A program made the translations under genes and the position numbers. 41,693 nt of DNA. It comes from an uncultured Alphaproteobacteria bacterium (GTDB lineage: Bacteria > Pseudomonadota > Alphaproteobacteria > HIMB59 > GCA-002718135). This document shows positions 11,361-20,532 of this stretch, one piece after another (position 1 is the stretch's first letter; each line of letters starts with the position of its first letter). The notes under the pieces are model-generated. The model was not told the origin of the DNA. It worked only from the letters and a program-made list of their open reading frames with translations, and ran no database searches. Location: the NCBI GenBank assembly GCA_902620285.1, contig CACNHT010000011.1, positions 1 to 41,693 on the forward strand, in the 5' to 3' direction.

Positions 11361-12666
11361 ATTTACTAAGACACATACAAAGTCCAATAATAAAATATGT
11401 ACTTACTCCGTACCAATTTTTTATTAAACTACCCGTTGACATTATTGGCCAAAACATCAATAAAATTATAGCTATAGAAATAATTTTATATTTTTTTTCA
11501 CCATTATTATTTATTATAAATGATATCAAAAAAAATAAATAAAAAATAAATAAGATAAAAACAATTAATCCACCTTCTACCAACCATTGGATGTATATAT
11601 TATGTGGATGAGATGCGCATTTATAATTTACCATCATTTTATTGTAACCTTCTTCAAAATTACACAAATATTTAAAATTACTTATTCCAATTCCAGTAAT
11701 TTTGTTTTCCAAAAACATTTTGTAAGATAATAAATAAATTTCTCCATATGCTGAACTATCAAAATTTTTAATTATTTTTAAAAAACTGGGTTGAACATTT
11801 ATTATTTTAGAGCAAATCTCTTCAGTTCCATCATTACATTTGAAAAATTTTTCTATTTTTTGACCTTGATGATATTGAGTTGATTCAACTAATTTGTAAT
11901 CATTATAAAATGGATGTAAGTAAGTAGTAATAAATATAAGTATAAATCCAAAAATTATTGATAAAAATATAGATTTTCTAAACCCATCCAAAAAAATAAA
12001 CAAAAAAAATAAACCTAAGCCAAATGTAGCAAATGCCATTCTTTCACCTGAAATATAACTAACATAAAGTATCGATGATAAATATATTGAATGTAAAATT
12101 ATTTTTTTTTCATATTTTTTAATAGAAATAAGAAATGCAAAACCCAATAAACCAAATTTTGATACATAAGATCCGGGTATCAACTCATCCCCAAAAGGTC
12201 CTGTTAATCTTCCATACCAATTAGATTGAAAGCCGAGTAAATCGCTCCCAAAACCATTCTCAGATGTATAATTTAGAAATTGATAAAATGTATCTAGGCA
12301 AACTAGTACAACAAGAGTAAAAATAAATATTAAAAACTTTTGTAAAATTTTAAAATCTTTAATAAATATAAAATAACAAAAAATAGGTATTAATAAAAAC
12401 CGAATAAAAATAAAGCTATCTTGAAATGAGTTAATTCTGTTGTAAGAAAAAATACTTATGAATATCAAACTAAACCAGAAAATAAATGAAATTCTATTAA
12501 AGTTAATTTTTATTAGTGATTTATATTCTTTAAGATAGATAATATATACAATTCCAAATATTGAGCCAAATGTAATTATTATATCCGGCACTGCAGGACC
12601 AGTAACAAGAAACAATGGAATTAATAAAAATAAATAAGTAAATAATTTTTCAAACTTTAGAATCAT
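11344..12666 (-). CDS. O-antigen ligase/polymerase-like membrane protein (WaaL/Wzy_C family)
   Basis: Polytopic membrane protein of 440 aa with about ten or more hydrophobic segments along its length. The periplasmic motif SHPHNIYIQWLVEGG, with the His in an HNxxxxxxxExG setting, is the hallmark of WaaL-type ligases and related Wzy polymerases. Two Cys-containing loops precede it (KCNDGTEEICSK and LCNFEEG). A ligase would attach polymer from undecaprenyl diphosphate to lipid A-core; a polymerase would extend O-units. Sequence alone does not separate these. The N-terminal coding end overlaps the upstream ABC ATPase gene by 17 bp, and the 3' end overlaps the convergent glycosyltransferase gene. 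Confidence 0.8.
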   Translation of the reverse strand: MILKFEKLFTYLFLLIPLFLVTGPAVPDIIITFGSIFGIVYIIYLKEYKSLIKINFNRISFIFWFSLIFISIFSYNRINSFQDSFIFIRFLLIPIFCYFIFIKDFKILQKFLIFIFTLVVLVCLDTFYQFLNYTSENGFGSDLLGFQSNWYGRLTGPFGDELIPGSYVSKFGLLGFAFLISIKKYEKKIILHSIYLSSILYVSYISGERMAFATFGLGLFFLFIFLDGFRKSIFLSIIFGFILIFITTYLHPFYNDYKLVESTQYHQGQKIEKFFKCNDGTEEICSKIINVQPSFLKIIKNFDSSAYGEIYLLSYKMFLENKITGIGISNFKYLCNFEEGYNKMMVNYKCASHPHNIYIQWLVEGGLIVFILFIFYLFFLISFIINNNGEKKYKIISIAIILLMFWPIMSTGSLIKNWYGVSTYFIIGLCMCLSKFKSNY

Positions 12667-13588
12667 TTTTATTTACAACTTTTATAAATACATCTTCTAA
12701 ATCACTCTCAAATGTATTAATTTCTTTAAACTCTATTTTATTTTCATTTAAAATATCAATAATTCTTTTTATATTTGTTATATTTTTATCATAACTTAAT
12801 TTTAGTATTCTATCATTAATCTCAGGTTTAAATTCATTTAAACTTTTAGGAATATCTACTTTATTATTTAATACGAATGCTACAGATTTAGTAGATATAA
12901 TATTTAAGAGATCTTGTTTAGATCCTTCAATTATTTTTTTGCCATAATTAATTATAGTTATATTATCACAAAGATTTTCTGCTTCTTCTAAATAATGAGT
13001 TGTTAAGCAAATTGTCTTTCCTTGTTTACTTATTTTTTTAATATAATTCCAAACTGACGTTCTTATATCAATGTCCACACCTGCTGTAGGCTCATCTAAA
13101 ATTATGATTTCTGGATCGTGAACTAGAGCTTTACCAATAAGTAACCTTCTTCTCATTCCACCTGATAAAGTTCTAGCATATGCATTTCTTTGATCAGTTA
13201 ATTTTAAATTTTCAAGAATCTCATCAGTATTTCTTTTTCTTTTTGGCACACCATATAGACCAGCCTGTAGTTCTAATAATTCTGCTGGAGAAAAGAACGG
13301 ATCAATATTTAATTCCTGAGGCACTATTCCTATCTTGAACTTACTTAACTTAATATTTTTATCTATATTTATCCCACAAATGTTCACTTCACCTGAGTTT
13401 TTTTTTACTAAACCTCCAAGAATATTTATAAATGTTGATTTGCCAGCACCATTGGGACCTAACAAACCATGAATTGTACCTTTCTTTATTTTGACACTAA
13501 AATCTATTAAAGCATTAACTTTTAAAGATTTTTTGTAAAAAATTTTATTTACATTTTTAGCTTCAATTGAATATTTATAATCTGACAT
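12650..13588 (-). CDS. ABC transporter ATP-binding protein (ABC-2/YadG-like)
   Basis: A single ATPase domain of 312 aa with a C-terminal extension. Walker A is GLLGPNGAGKSTF (about 41-53), the signature is LSGGMRRRLLIGKAL, Walker B is IIILDEPTAGVD, and the switch His is in CLTTHYLEEAENLC. The overall pattern matches the DrrA/YadG-type subunits that pair with ABC-2 membrane subunits. No permease gene is adjacent: the downstream overlapping gene is a WaaL/Wzy-like protein and the upstream neighbour is the divergent polA. The partner must be encoded elsewhere or be that neighbouring membrane protein, which would be unusual. Substrate unknown. Confidence 0.88.
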   Translation of the reverse strand: MSDYKYSIEAKNVNKIFYKKSLKVNALIDFSVKIKKGTIHGLLGPNGAGKSTFINILGGLVKKNSGEVNICGINIDKNIKLSKFKIGIVPQELNIDPFFSPAELLELQAGLYGVPKRKRNTDEILENLKLTDQRNAYARTLSGGMRRRLLIGKALVHDPEIIILDEPTAGVDIDIRTSVWNYIKKISKQGKTICLTTHYLEEAENLCDNITIINYGKKIIEGSKQDLLNIISTKSVAFVLNNKVDIPKSLNEFKPEINDRILKLSYDKNITNIKRIIDILNENKIEFKEINTFESDLEDVFIKVVNKNDSKV

Positions 13589-13619
13589 TTATTTAAAATC
13601 TTATATATTTAAATTTATA
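13589..13619. promoter_or_regulatory. Short divergent spacer between ABC ATPase gene and polA
   Basis: These 31 bp are the only non-coding bases between two divergent starts. The core CTTATATATTTAAATTTATA gives TATATT-like -10 candidates for polA and TATAAG/TATATA candidates for the minus strand. Any -35 element must lie inside the opposing gene. No operator is recognisable. Composition alone makes such matches likely. Confidence 0.25.
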
Positions 13620-16361
13620 ATGAATAAAAAGAGTAGATTAATACTTGTTGATGGATCTGCATACATTTTTAGAGCATATTATGGTCTTCCTCCGATGAAT
13701 CGATCTGATGGAACACCAATCAATGCAGTTTTTGGATTTACCAATATGCTTGTTAAACTTATTGAAGATTATAGTGATGATAAAATGATTGTTATATTTG
13801 ATGCTGCAAGAGAAAATTTTAGAAATCAAATATACCCACAATATAAAGCAAATAGAGGAGAAGCGCCAGATGACTTAATACCACAATTTCCACTAATCCG
13901 AGAATGTGTAAAAAGTTTTAATATTCCTCAATTAGAAATAGAAGGATATGAAGCTGATGACTTAATTGCTACGTATGTTAATTTAGCAAAAAAAGATGAA
14001 ATAGAAACTGTCATAGTTTCCTCAGATAAAGATTTGATGCAGCTTGTTAGCAATAAAGTAACAATGCTTGATCCAATGAAAAATAAAAAGATTGAAATTC
14101 AAGATGTTGAAGATAAATTTGGAGTTAAACCTGATAAAGTTATTTTTATTCAAGCTTTGACAGGGGACAAAGTAGATAATATTCCAGGCGCTCCTGGTAT
14201 TGGACCTAAGACTGCGTCTCAATTAATAAATAAATTTAATGACATTGACGGTCTAATAAAAAATCTTGATAAAATTAAGCAAGAAAAAAGAAGAAATATT
14301 CTTTCAGAATCAGAAAATGATATCAGATTAAGTTTGGAACTTGTAACACTTAAAAATGATGTAAAAATACCTGAGAGTATTGAGAAAATAAAAACATATA
14401 ATGAATTAAAAAAAGAAAATAATAACATCTTTAAATTTCTAAAAGAACAGGGCTTTAGGTCAACTTCTGAAAGATTAAAAACCAATTCATTTATATCTAG
14501 TGATGATGATAATATCATTAAGAAAAAACAATTAGAACCTAAATACCAATTAATTAATACAAAGAAAAACTTTGAAAAAATTTTAAGTGAAATTGAAAAA
14601 AAAGGTATATGCGCTATTGATACTGAAACTAACTCACTCAATATCGAAAAAGCTAAATTAGTCGGTATATCATTATGTTATAGTGAAAACATTTCTTACT
14701 ATATTCCTATAAACCACACTACTTCAGATGGATTAAAAAAAATTGATAATCAATTAGAGGAAAATTATGTAATTAATTATATTAATAAAATTTGTAAAAA
14801 TGAATCAATCTTAAAAATTGGTCAAAATATAAAATATGATATTAGAATTTTAAATAAGTATGGAGTAACTTTTAATTCAATTGCTGATACAATGTTAATT
14901 TCCTACTCAATTGATAATGGTATTTATAAGCACAATTTAGATGATCTTTCATTTAATCATTTAAATCATACAACAATAAAATATAAAGAAGTTGTTGGCA
15001 CAGGAAAAAATGAAATTACTTTTGATAAAGTAACTATTGATAACGCAATTAGTTATGCTGCTGAAGATTCTTTATTAACATTCAAGCTTTTTCAGAATCT
15101 TTATCCTCGTTTAATAAAAGAAAAAGCTAATTTTGTTTATCAAAATATTGATCTTCCTCTTGTAGAGGTGTTATCTTCAATTGAATCAAATGGTATCGAG
15201 GTAAACAAAAAGTTTTTAACAAGTCTAAGTAATGAATTTGCAAATGAAAGTAAAAAACTTGAAAAGAGTATTTATAAACTATCAAAAGAAGAGTTTAATA
15301 TTGGCTCCCCTAAACAATTAGGAGAAATATTATTTATTAATCTTAAAATACCTGGTGGTAAAAAAACAAAATCAGGCTCATATTCTACTGATTCTTCAAC
15401 TTTAAATAATTTAGCCTTAGATGGATTTGAAATTGCACAACTCGTTCTAGACTGGAGGGAATTAACAAAACTTAAATCAACTTACACAGATGCTTTATTA
15501 AGATTAACAGATGATAAAAGTAGAGTTCATACATCTTTTGGTTTGGCTAATACATTAACAGGTAGATTAAGCTCTACAGATCCGAATCTTCAAAATATCC
15601 CAATTAGAACTGAAAATGGAAAAAAAATACGAACAGCTTTTGTTAGTGGAAAAGGGAAAAAATTAGTCAGTTTTGATTATTCTCAAATAGAGCTTAGATT
15701 AGCTGCAGAAATTTCTAGTGATAAAAATTTTATTAAAGCTTTTAAAAATAATGAAGATATTCACGCATCAACGGCTAAGGAAATATTTAATTTAAATGAT
15801 ACTCAAATAAACAATGATTATAGAAGAAAAGCAAAAGCAATAAATTTTGGTATTCTATATGGAATTAGTCCATATGGTTTAGCTAAACAACTTGACATTT
15901 CCAATTCAGAAGCAAAAGATTATATAAATGAGTATTTTATTAAATACCCAAAAATTAAAAAATATATGGACTATCAAATTGATTTTGCAAAGACAAATCA
16001 ATATGTTGAAACAATTTTTAAAAGAAAAATTAATATTAAGGGAATTTCAGATAAGAATTTTGCTCTCAGGGGGTTTGCTGAAAGACAAGCTATTAATGCC
16101 CCAATACAAGGTAGTGCGGCAGATATTATTAAATTAGCCATGATTGAAATTCATAAGGAAATAAAACAAAAAAATATTGAGGCTGAAATGCTTTTACAAG
16201 TACATGATGAACTGATTTTTGAAGTCGAAAGTAAAAAATATGACAATTTAGTCAATAATGTAAAAACAATTATGGAGTCAGTTCATTTAAAATATAAAGA
16301 TTTTTCAGTTCCACTTACTGTTGATTTTGGCGCTGGTGATAATTGGGGAGAGGCACATTAG
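13620..16361 (+). CDS. polA: DNA polymerase I
   Basis: Repair and Okazaki-fragment polymerase, 913 aa, with all three domains. The N-terminal 5' flap exonuclease shows DGSAYIFRAYYGLPPM, EADDLIATY, SSDKDLMQLV and GDKVDNIPG. The 3'-5' exonuclease keeps its metal ligands in AIDTETNSL, IGQNIKYD and AAEDSLLTF, so proofreading looks intact, unlike in some bacteria. The polymerase domain shows DYSQIELRLAA (motif A), RRKAKAINFGILYGIS (motif B) and LQVHDELIFEV (motif C). The ATG is 31 bp from the divergent ABC gene. A small basic ORF begins inside its last codons. Confidence 0.98.
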   Translation: MNKKSRLILVDGSAYIFRAYYGLPPMNRSDGTPINAVFGFTNMLVKLIEDYSDDKMIVIFDAARENFRNQIYPQYKANRGEAPDDLIPQFPLIRECVKSFNIPQLEIEGYEADDLIATYVNLAKKDEIETVIVSSDKDLMQLVSNKVTMLDPMKNKKIEIQDVEDKFGVKPDKVIFIQALTGDKVDNIPGAPGIGPKTASQLINKFNDIDGLIKNLDKIKQEKRRNILSESENDIRLSLELVTLKNDVKIPESIEKIKTYNELKKENNNIFKFLKEQGFRSTSERLKTNSFISSDDDNIIKKKQLEPKYQLINTKKNFEKILSEIEKKGICAIDTETNSLNIEKAKLVGISLCYSENISYYIPINHTTSDGLKKIDNQLEENYVINYINKICKNESILKIGQNIKYDIRILNKYGVTFNSIADTMLISYSIDNGIYKHNLDDLSFNHLNHTTIKYKEVVGTGKNEITFDKVTIDNAISYAAEDSLLTFKLFQNLYPRLIKEKANFVYQNIDLPLVEVLSSIESNGIEVNKKFLTSLSNEFANESKKLEKSIYKLSKEEFNIGSPKQLGEILFINLKIPGGKKTKSGSYSTDSSTLNNLALDGFEIAQLVLDWRELTKLKSTYTDALLRLTDDKSRVHTSFGLANTLTGRLSSTDPNLQNIPIRTENGKKIRTAFVSGKGKKLVSFDYSQIELRLAAEISSDKNFIKAFKNNEDIHASTAKEIFNLNDTQINNDYRRKAKAINFGILYGISPYGLAKQLDISNSEAKDYINEYFIKYPKIKKYMDYQIDFAKTNQYVETIFKRKINIKGISDKNFALRGFAERQAINAPIQGSAADIIKLAMIEIHKEIKQKNIEAEMLLQVHDELIFEVESKKYDNLVNNVKTIMESVHLKYKDFSVPLTVDFGAGDNWGEAH

Positions 16362-16501
16362 ACCATAGTTTATGGAAATTAAAAAAAAAAATTAAGAAAC
16401 GAAACCCCTATGCTCAAGATTTAAAACTACCTAAGTATAAACAGAGAATCGTTAGAAGTAAAAAAACTTATACAAGAAAAGGAAAAAAAAAGGTTATTTA
16501 G
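16343..16501 (+). CDS. Small basic protein resembling alternative ribosome-rescue factor ArfA
   Basis: A 52-aa open frame begins at TTG 16343, just after an in-frame stop at 16340, and overlaps the last 19 nt of polA in another frame. A GGTGAT at 16335-16340 could serve as ribosome-binding site. The product is very basic; its centre and C-terminus read NPYAQDLKLPKYKQRIVRSK then KTYTRKGKKKVI. This resembles the conserved ArfA core, recalled for E. coli as [22 protein letters not shown]. ArfA recruits RF2 to ribosomes stalled on mRNAs without stop codons. The length matches the active truncated E. coli form, and there is no hydrophobic tail. No in-frame ATG exists, so the start is uncertain. 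The stop overlaps the convergent glutaredoxin stop. Confidence 0.6.
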   Translation: MGRGTLDHSLWKLKKKIKKRNPYAQDLKLPKYKQRIVRSKKTYTRKGKKKVI

Positions 16502-16737
16502 AATTCTTCATCAAAGGTATTCATTTCAAACCATTTTTCAAGTTCATGATATCCCCCAATTTTTTCACCATTTAAAACTATTTGAGGAAAGGTTTTTGCA
16601 TTAGGAAACTTTGTAAAAAAATCCTCTCTCGTATAATCTGTATCAAGCATATAAATCTTTGGATTATATTTAGCTAATCGTAATTTAGCTCTATCACAGT
16701 AACTACAATTAGTTTTAGAATATATTTCAGCTTCCAT
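16498..16737 (-). CDS. Glutaredoxin (dithiol, CSYC)
   Basis: A 79-aa thioredoxin-fold dithiol reductant. The active site C11-SY-C14 sits after the first beta strand (AEIYSKTNCSYC), the cis-Pro segment is KTFPQIVLNG, and the GGYHEL glutathione-binding motif follows. Length and motifs match GrxC-type class I glutaredoxins. The start overlaps the nrdB stop by one base (TAATG), which strongly suggests that it supplies electrons to the class Ia ribonucleotide reductase encoded immediately upstream. The 3' end overlaps the tail of the ArfA-like ORF by 3 nt on the other strand. Confidence 0.93.
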   Translation of the reverse strand: MEAEIYSKTNCSYCDRAKLRLAKYNPKIYMLDTDYTREDFFTKFPNAKTFPQIVLNGEKIGGYHELEKWFEMNTFDEEF

Positions 16738-17726
16738 TAGAAGGCTTCATCAAAACTTAAAGCTCTATCTGTAGGTCTTTGATATTCAGATACTCTTTTC
16801 TCAAAAAAGTTTGTAACGTTTTGAACGTCTAAAGCTCTCATAAAATCAAATGGATTCTCTGTTTTAAAGACTCTATCAAATTCAAATAGGTCAGCGATTC
16901 TGTCTGCAACTGCTTCTATGTATTGACACATTAAATCAGCATTCATACCAATCAAATCTACTGGGAGTGCATCTTTTACGAATTCTTTTTCAAAAGCTAC
17001 TGCTTCTCTAACAATTTCCTCAAATTGTGATTGAGGAACGTCTGAAGGAATTAGAGATAAATCACTAATATCTGCATCAGTTATTGTTTTATTATTAAAC
17101 TTATCTCTCAAAGTTCTAAACATTAATGATGAGAAACTAAAGTGCATTCCTTCATCTCTTGCAATCCAATCATTGGACAAGGCTAAACCGGGTAGTAAAC
17201 CTCTTTTTCTAAAATAATATATTGCGCAAAACGATCCCGCAAAAAATAAACCTTCAACTAATCCAAATCCTATGAGCCTTGTTAATAAATTTTGACTACC
17301 ATTTAGCCATTTTGATACCCATTGTGCTTTATGGTTAATACATGGTACATTTTGTATTGCATCAAAAAGCATATCTTTTTCTTTTGCATCTTTTACATAA
17401 GCCTCAATTTGAAGACCGTACATCTCTGCATGAATTGATTCGTTCAACATTTGCATTGAGATAAAACATCTTGCTTCAGGTATTAGTATTTCTTTGTAAA
17501 ATCTACTTGCTAAGTTTTCATTAATCATTGCCTCAGAGTTTGCAAAATATGCAAGCACATGCTTAATAAAATGCTTTTCACCATCATTTAAAGTTTCAAG
17601 ATCTCTTAAATCATCTTGCAATGATACCTCTTCTGTTGTCCAAAAGGCCTGAATATGTTGTTTGTACCTATCCCAAATTTCTTGGTTTTTTATTGGAAAT
17701 ATTGATTTAACGCCTTTTGATATCAT
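16737..17726 (-). CDS. nrdB: Ribonucleoside-diphosphate reductase class Ia, beta subunit
   Basis: Radical-generating R2 subunit, 329 aa. The segment NESIHAEMYGL supplies metal ligands Glu96 and His99 and the expected radical Tyr103, in the same spacing as the eukaryote-like R2 (ENIHSEMY). Asp in VSLQDDL and the later DEGMHF block provide further ligands. The C-terminal tail SFDEAF is suited to docking on NrdA. It lies 14 bp downstream of nrdA, with the SD-like AAGGAG just before its ATG, and overlaps the glutaredoxin start. Together the three form the dNTP synthesis operon. Confidence 0.97.
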   Translation of the reverse strand: MISKGVKSIFPIKNQEIWDRYKQHIQAFWTTEEVSLQDDLRDLETLNDGEKHFIKHVLAYFANSEAMINENLASRFYKEILIPEARCFISMQMLNESIHAEMYGLQIEAYVKDAKEKDMLFDAIQNVPCINHKAQWVSKWLNGSQNLLTRLIGFGLVEGLFFAGSFCAIYYFRKRGLLPGLALSNDWIARDEGMHFSFSSLMFRTLRDKFNNKTITDADISDLSLIPSDVPQSQFEEIVREAVAFEKEFVKDALPVDLIGMNADLMCQYIEAVADRIADLFEFDRVFKTENPFDFMRALDVQNVTNFFEKRVSEYQRPTDRALSFDEAF

Positions 17727-17740
17727 TTTTTACTCCTTCT

Positions 17741-20494
17741 TTATGCACTGCAAGTTTCGCAATCTTCTGGTTCATTGTTTTGTTTAATAGCAGTATTTAT
17801 ATAAGCATCTTTTGCTGCTTTTTCTGATGAAACTGTAACTTTTACAGCATCAACTGCTGATCTACTTCTGAGGTAATACATTCCTGTTTTAAGACCTTTT
17901 TTCCAAGCATACATATGCATTGAATTAACTTTTCCAAAAGTAGGTGTTGAAAGCCAAAGATTCATTGATTGGGTTTGATCAATAAATGGTGCTCTATCTG
18001 CTGACATATCAATTACAGTTTTTTGTGATACTTCCCAAACTGTTTTATAAATTTCTTTTAGTTCAGATGGAATTTCATTTATGTTTTCTACCGATCCATT
18101 TTCTAAAATTATTTTATCTCTCATTTCTTTATTCCACAATCCTCTTTGAGAAAGTTCATTCACTAAATATCTATTTACAAGTAAAAACTCACCTGAAAGT
18201 GTTTGTCTTTTATATATATTAGAGGTTTGTATTTGGAATGTCTCAGTATTACCTAATATAATACCTGTTGACGCAGTTGGCATGCAAGCTGTGGTTAAAG
18301 AGTTTCTTACACCGTGTTCTTTAATTTTAGCTCTAAGTAAATCCCAATCCCATTTTGAAGAAGGATTAACATTCCACAGATCAAATTGAAATTTACCTTC
18401 AGAAATAGGTGAGTTTTTAAATGTTTCGTAAGCTCCCTTTTCTTTTGCTAACTCACATGAAGCTTCTAAAGCTCCAAAGTAAATTGTCTCAAAAATTAAT
18501 TTATTTATTTCTTTGGCTTCCTCAGATTCATAAGCTATTCCCAATTTAAAGTAGACATCTGCAAGCCCCTGTATTCCTAAACCTATTGGCCTGTGCTTAT
18601 TATTAGATCTTTCCGTTTTATCAGTTGGATAGAAATTAATATCAATTACTTCATCTAAGTTTTTTGTAGCTAATTTTGCAGTTTCATAAAGACCATCATA
18701 ATCATATATTAATTTTTTATCTGATTTTTTTACAAATTTTGGCAGAGCTATAGAAGCCAAGTTACATACAGATGTTTCATTCTTATCTGAATATTCAACG
18801 ATCTCTGCACACAGATTTGAAGATTTAATGACACCAATATTTTTTTGGTTAGACTTATTATTAATAGAGTCTTTATAAAGCATATAAGGTTGTCCTGTTT
18901 CAATTTGTGCTTCTATGATTTTAGACATTAAATCTCTTGCTTTAATTTTTTCTAAATGCTTCATTTCATTTTCATACTTTGTGTAAAGTTTTTCAAACTC
19001 GTCACCATAAACATCTGAAAGGCCTGGACATTCATGTTCACTCATAAGCGTCCACTCTTCATCATTTTCTACTCTCTTCATGAATAAATCTGGTATCCAT
19101 AAAGCGTAAAACAAATCTCTTGCTCTAAATTCTTCGGCACCTGTATTTTTTCTAAGTTCTAGAAATTTCTCAATGTCAGCATGCCAAGGTTCTAAGTAAA
19201 CTGCAAAAGAACCTTTTCTTTTTCCGCCGCCTTGATCAACTGATTTAGCAGTCTCATTAAATATTTTCAAAAATGGAATAAGGCCATTAGATTTGCCGTT
19301 TGTTGATTTTATTCTACTTCCACTACCTCTAATATTGTGAGCGTGCATGCCAATACCACCTGCTGTTTTTGATATTAGAGCACAATCTTTTATAGTATTA
19401 AAAATACCTTCTATGGAATCATCCTCCATACCTATCAAAAAGCATGAAGATAATTGCTGCATTTTTAGTCCACTATTAAACAATGTTGGAGTAGCATGTG
19501 TATACATACCAGTTGATAAACTTTTATAAGTTTCTTTAATTTTATCTAAATTAAACTCATTACCAGTAACTGTTAAAGTTACTCTCATCCAAAGGTCTTG
19601 AGGTCTTTCAATTGTTTTATTATCGAACTTTAATAAATATGCCCTTATTAGTGTTGTGAGAGCAAAATAATCAAAAGTATAATCTTTGTCATAATCAATT
19701 ACGGATTCTATTAAATCTGCATTCTCCATCACCTTTTTATAATATTCTTCTCTTAACAATCCATCATCGTATAAATTTTTTGTTGCTATTATGAAGCCTG
19801 GAGTTTCTTTATGAAGTGAGTTTACTTTTATTCTTGCTGCAAGATAAGAATAATCAGGATGCTCAACTGTTAAAGCGGCAGCAGTTTCAGCAAGATAAGT
19901 ATCAATTTCAACGGAACTAATATCACTATATAATCCTGGAACAGCCTTTTGAACAACGACAATTGGATCAATATTTAAACCAGTAGATAGAACAGAGACT
20001 CTATTGGTTATTTTATCCAGTGAAATTGGCTCTTTACTTCCATCCCTTTTAGTTACCATCATTGAAGAAGCTTTTTCTCCAACTTGTTCTTTTAGTTTTT
20101 TAGTATGATATCTTGAAGCCGCTCTTTGTTCTCTATATAAAACATAAGCCCTAGCAACTTTATGATGCTCATCCCTCATAAGTGCTAACTCCACTTGATC
20201 TTGTATATCCTCAATATGAATCATGTCACCATCAGCAATCCTTCTTGTTAGTGCCGAGACAACTTTATGCGTTAAAGCTTCAACAGTTTTATGAATTCCA
20301 TCTTGTTGTTCTTTTTCCTTATTTTTATCATTTCTAATTTTTGTTTGTGCCAAGAATGCTTTTTTAATAGCGTTTGAAATTTTATCAGATTTGAAAGGTG
20401 TAATAGATCCGTCACGACGTACGACACTTAATGTTAAAATATTTACACTTTTTTCTTCTGAGATTTTTGCTGATACCTGTAGATTGTCTGCCAT
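17741..20494 (-). CDS. nrdA: Ribonucleoside-diphosphate reductase class Ia, alpha subunit with two ATP-cones
   Basis: Catalytic R1 subunit, 917 aa, longer than the ~760 aa E. coli protein. The N-terminus carries two ATP-cone-like regulatory modules: VVRRDGSITPFKSDKIS (from about residue 24) and VTKRDGSKEPISLDKITNR (from about 147). Catalytic-barrel features include SSCFLIGMEDDS, NLCAEIVEYSD with CNLASIALP, and PTASTGIILGNTE. The C-terminal CETC pair near the end is the exchangeable dithiol re-reduced by glutaredoxin or thioredoxin. Twin cones are known in some NrdA proteins, where usually only one binds nucleotide. An NrdR-type box and promoter candidate precede the gene, so dATP/NrdR control is likely. 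Confidence 0.97.
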   Translation of the reverse strand: MADNLQVSAKISEEKSVNILTLSVVRRDGSITPFKSDKISNAIKKAFLAQTKIRNDKNKEKEQQDGIHKTVEALTHKVVSALTRRIADGDMIHIEDIQDQVELALMRDEHHKVARAYVLYREQRAASRYHTKKLKEQVGEKASSMMVTKRDGSKEPISLDKITNRVSVLSTGLNIDPIVVVQKAVPGLYSDISSVEIDTYLAETAAALTVEHPDYSYLAARIKVNSLHKETPGFIIATKNLYDDGLLREEYYKKVMENADLIESVIDYDKDYTFDYFALTTLIRAYLLKFDNKTIERPQDLWMRVTLTVTGNEFNLDKIKETYKSLSTGMYTHATPTLFNSGLKMQQLSSCFLIGMEDDSIEGIFNTIKDCALISKTAGGIGMHAHNIRGSGSRIKSTNGKSNGLIPFLKIFNETAKSVDQGGGKRKGSFAVYLEPWHADIEKFLELRKNTGAEEFRARDLFYALWIPDLFMKRVENDEEWTLMSEHECPGLSDVYGDEFEKLYTKYENEMKHLEKIKARDLMSKIIEAQIETGQPYMLYKDSINNKSNQKNIGVIKSSNLCAEIVEYSDKNETSVCNLASIALPKFVKKSDKKLIYDYDGLYETAKLATKNLDEVIDINFYPTDKTERSNNKHRPIGLGIQGLADVYFKLGIAYESEEAKEINKLIFETIYFGALEASCELAKEKGAYETFKNSPISEGKFQFDLWNVNPSSKWDWDLLRAKIKEHGVRNSLTTACMPTASTGIILGNTETFQIQTSNIYKRQTLSGEFLLVNRYLVNELSQRGLWNKEMRDKIILENGSVENINEIPSELKEIYKTVWEVSQKTVIDMSADRAPFIDQTQSMNLWLSTPTFGKVNSMHMYAWKKGLKTGMYYLRSRSAVDAVKVTVSSEKAAKDAYINTAIKQNNEPEDCETCSA

Positions 20495-20532
20495 TTAAAT
20501 TCTATCCATTTTTAAAAAATTATTGTCGAAAA

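Noticed and set aside
14219-14641. 140-aa minus-strand frame inside polA
   Set aside because: Antisense to conserved polymerase codons; Ser/Phe/Leu-rich as expected of a reversed Lys/Asp-rich reading.
16363-16375. CCATAGTTTATGG hairpin as polA terminator or as an ArfA regulatory hairpin
   Set aside because: The stem is only 5 bp, is followed by A-run rather than T-run on the plus strand, and lies near the start of the small ORF rather than in its 3' part as in E. coli arfA.
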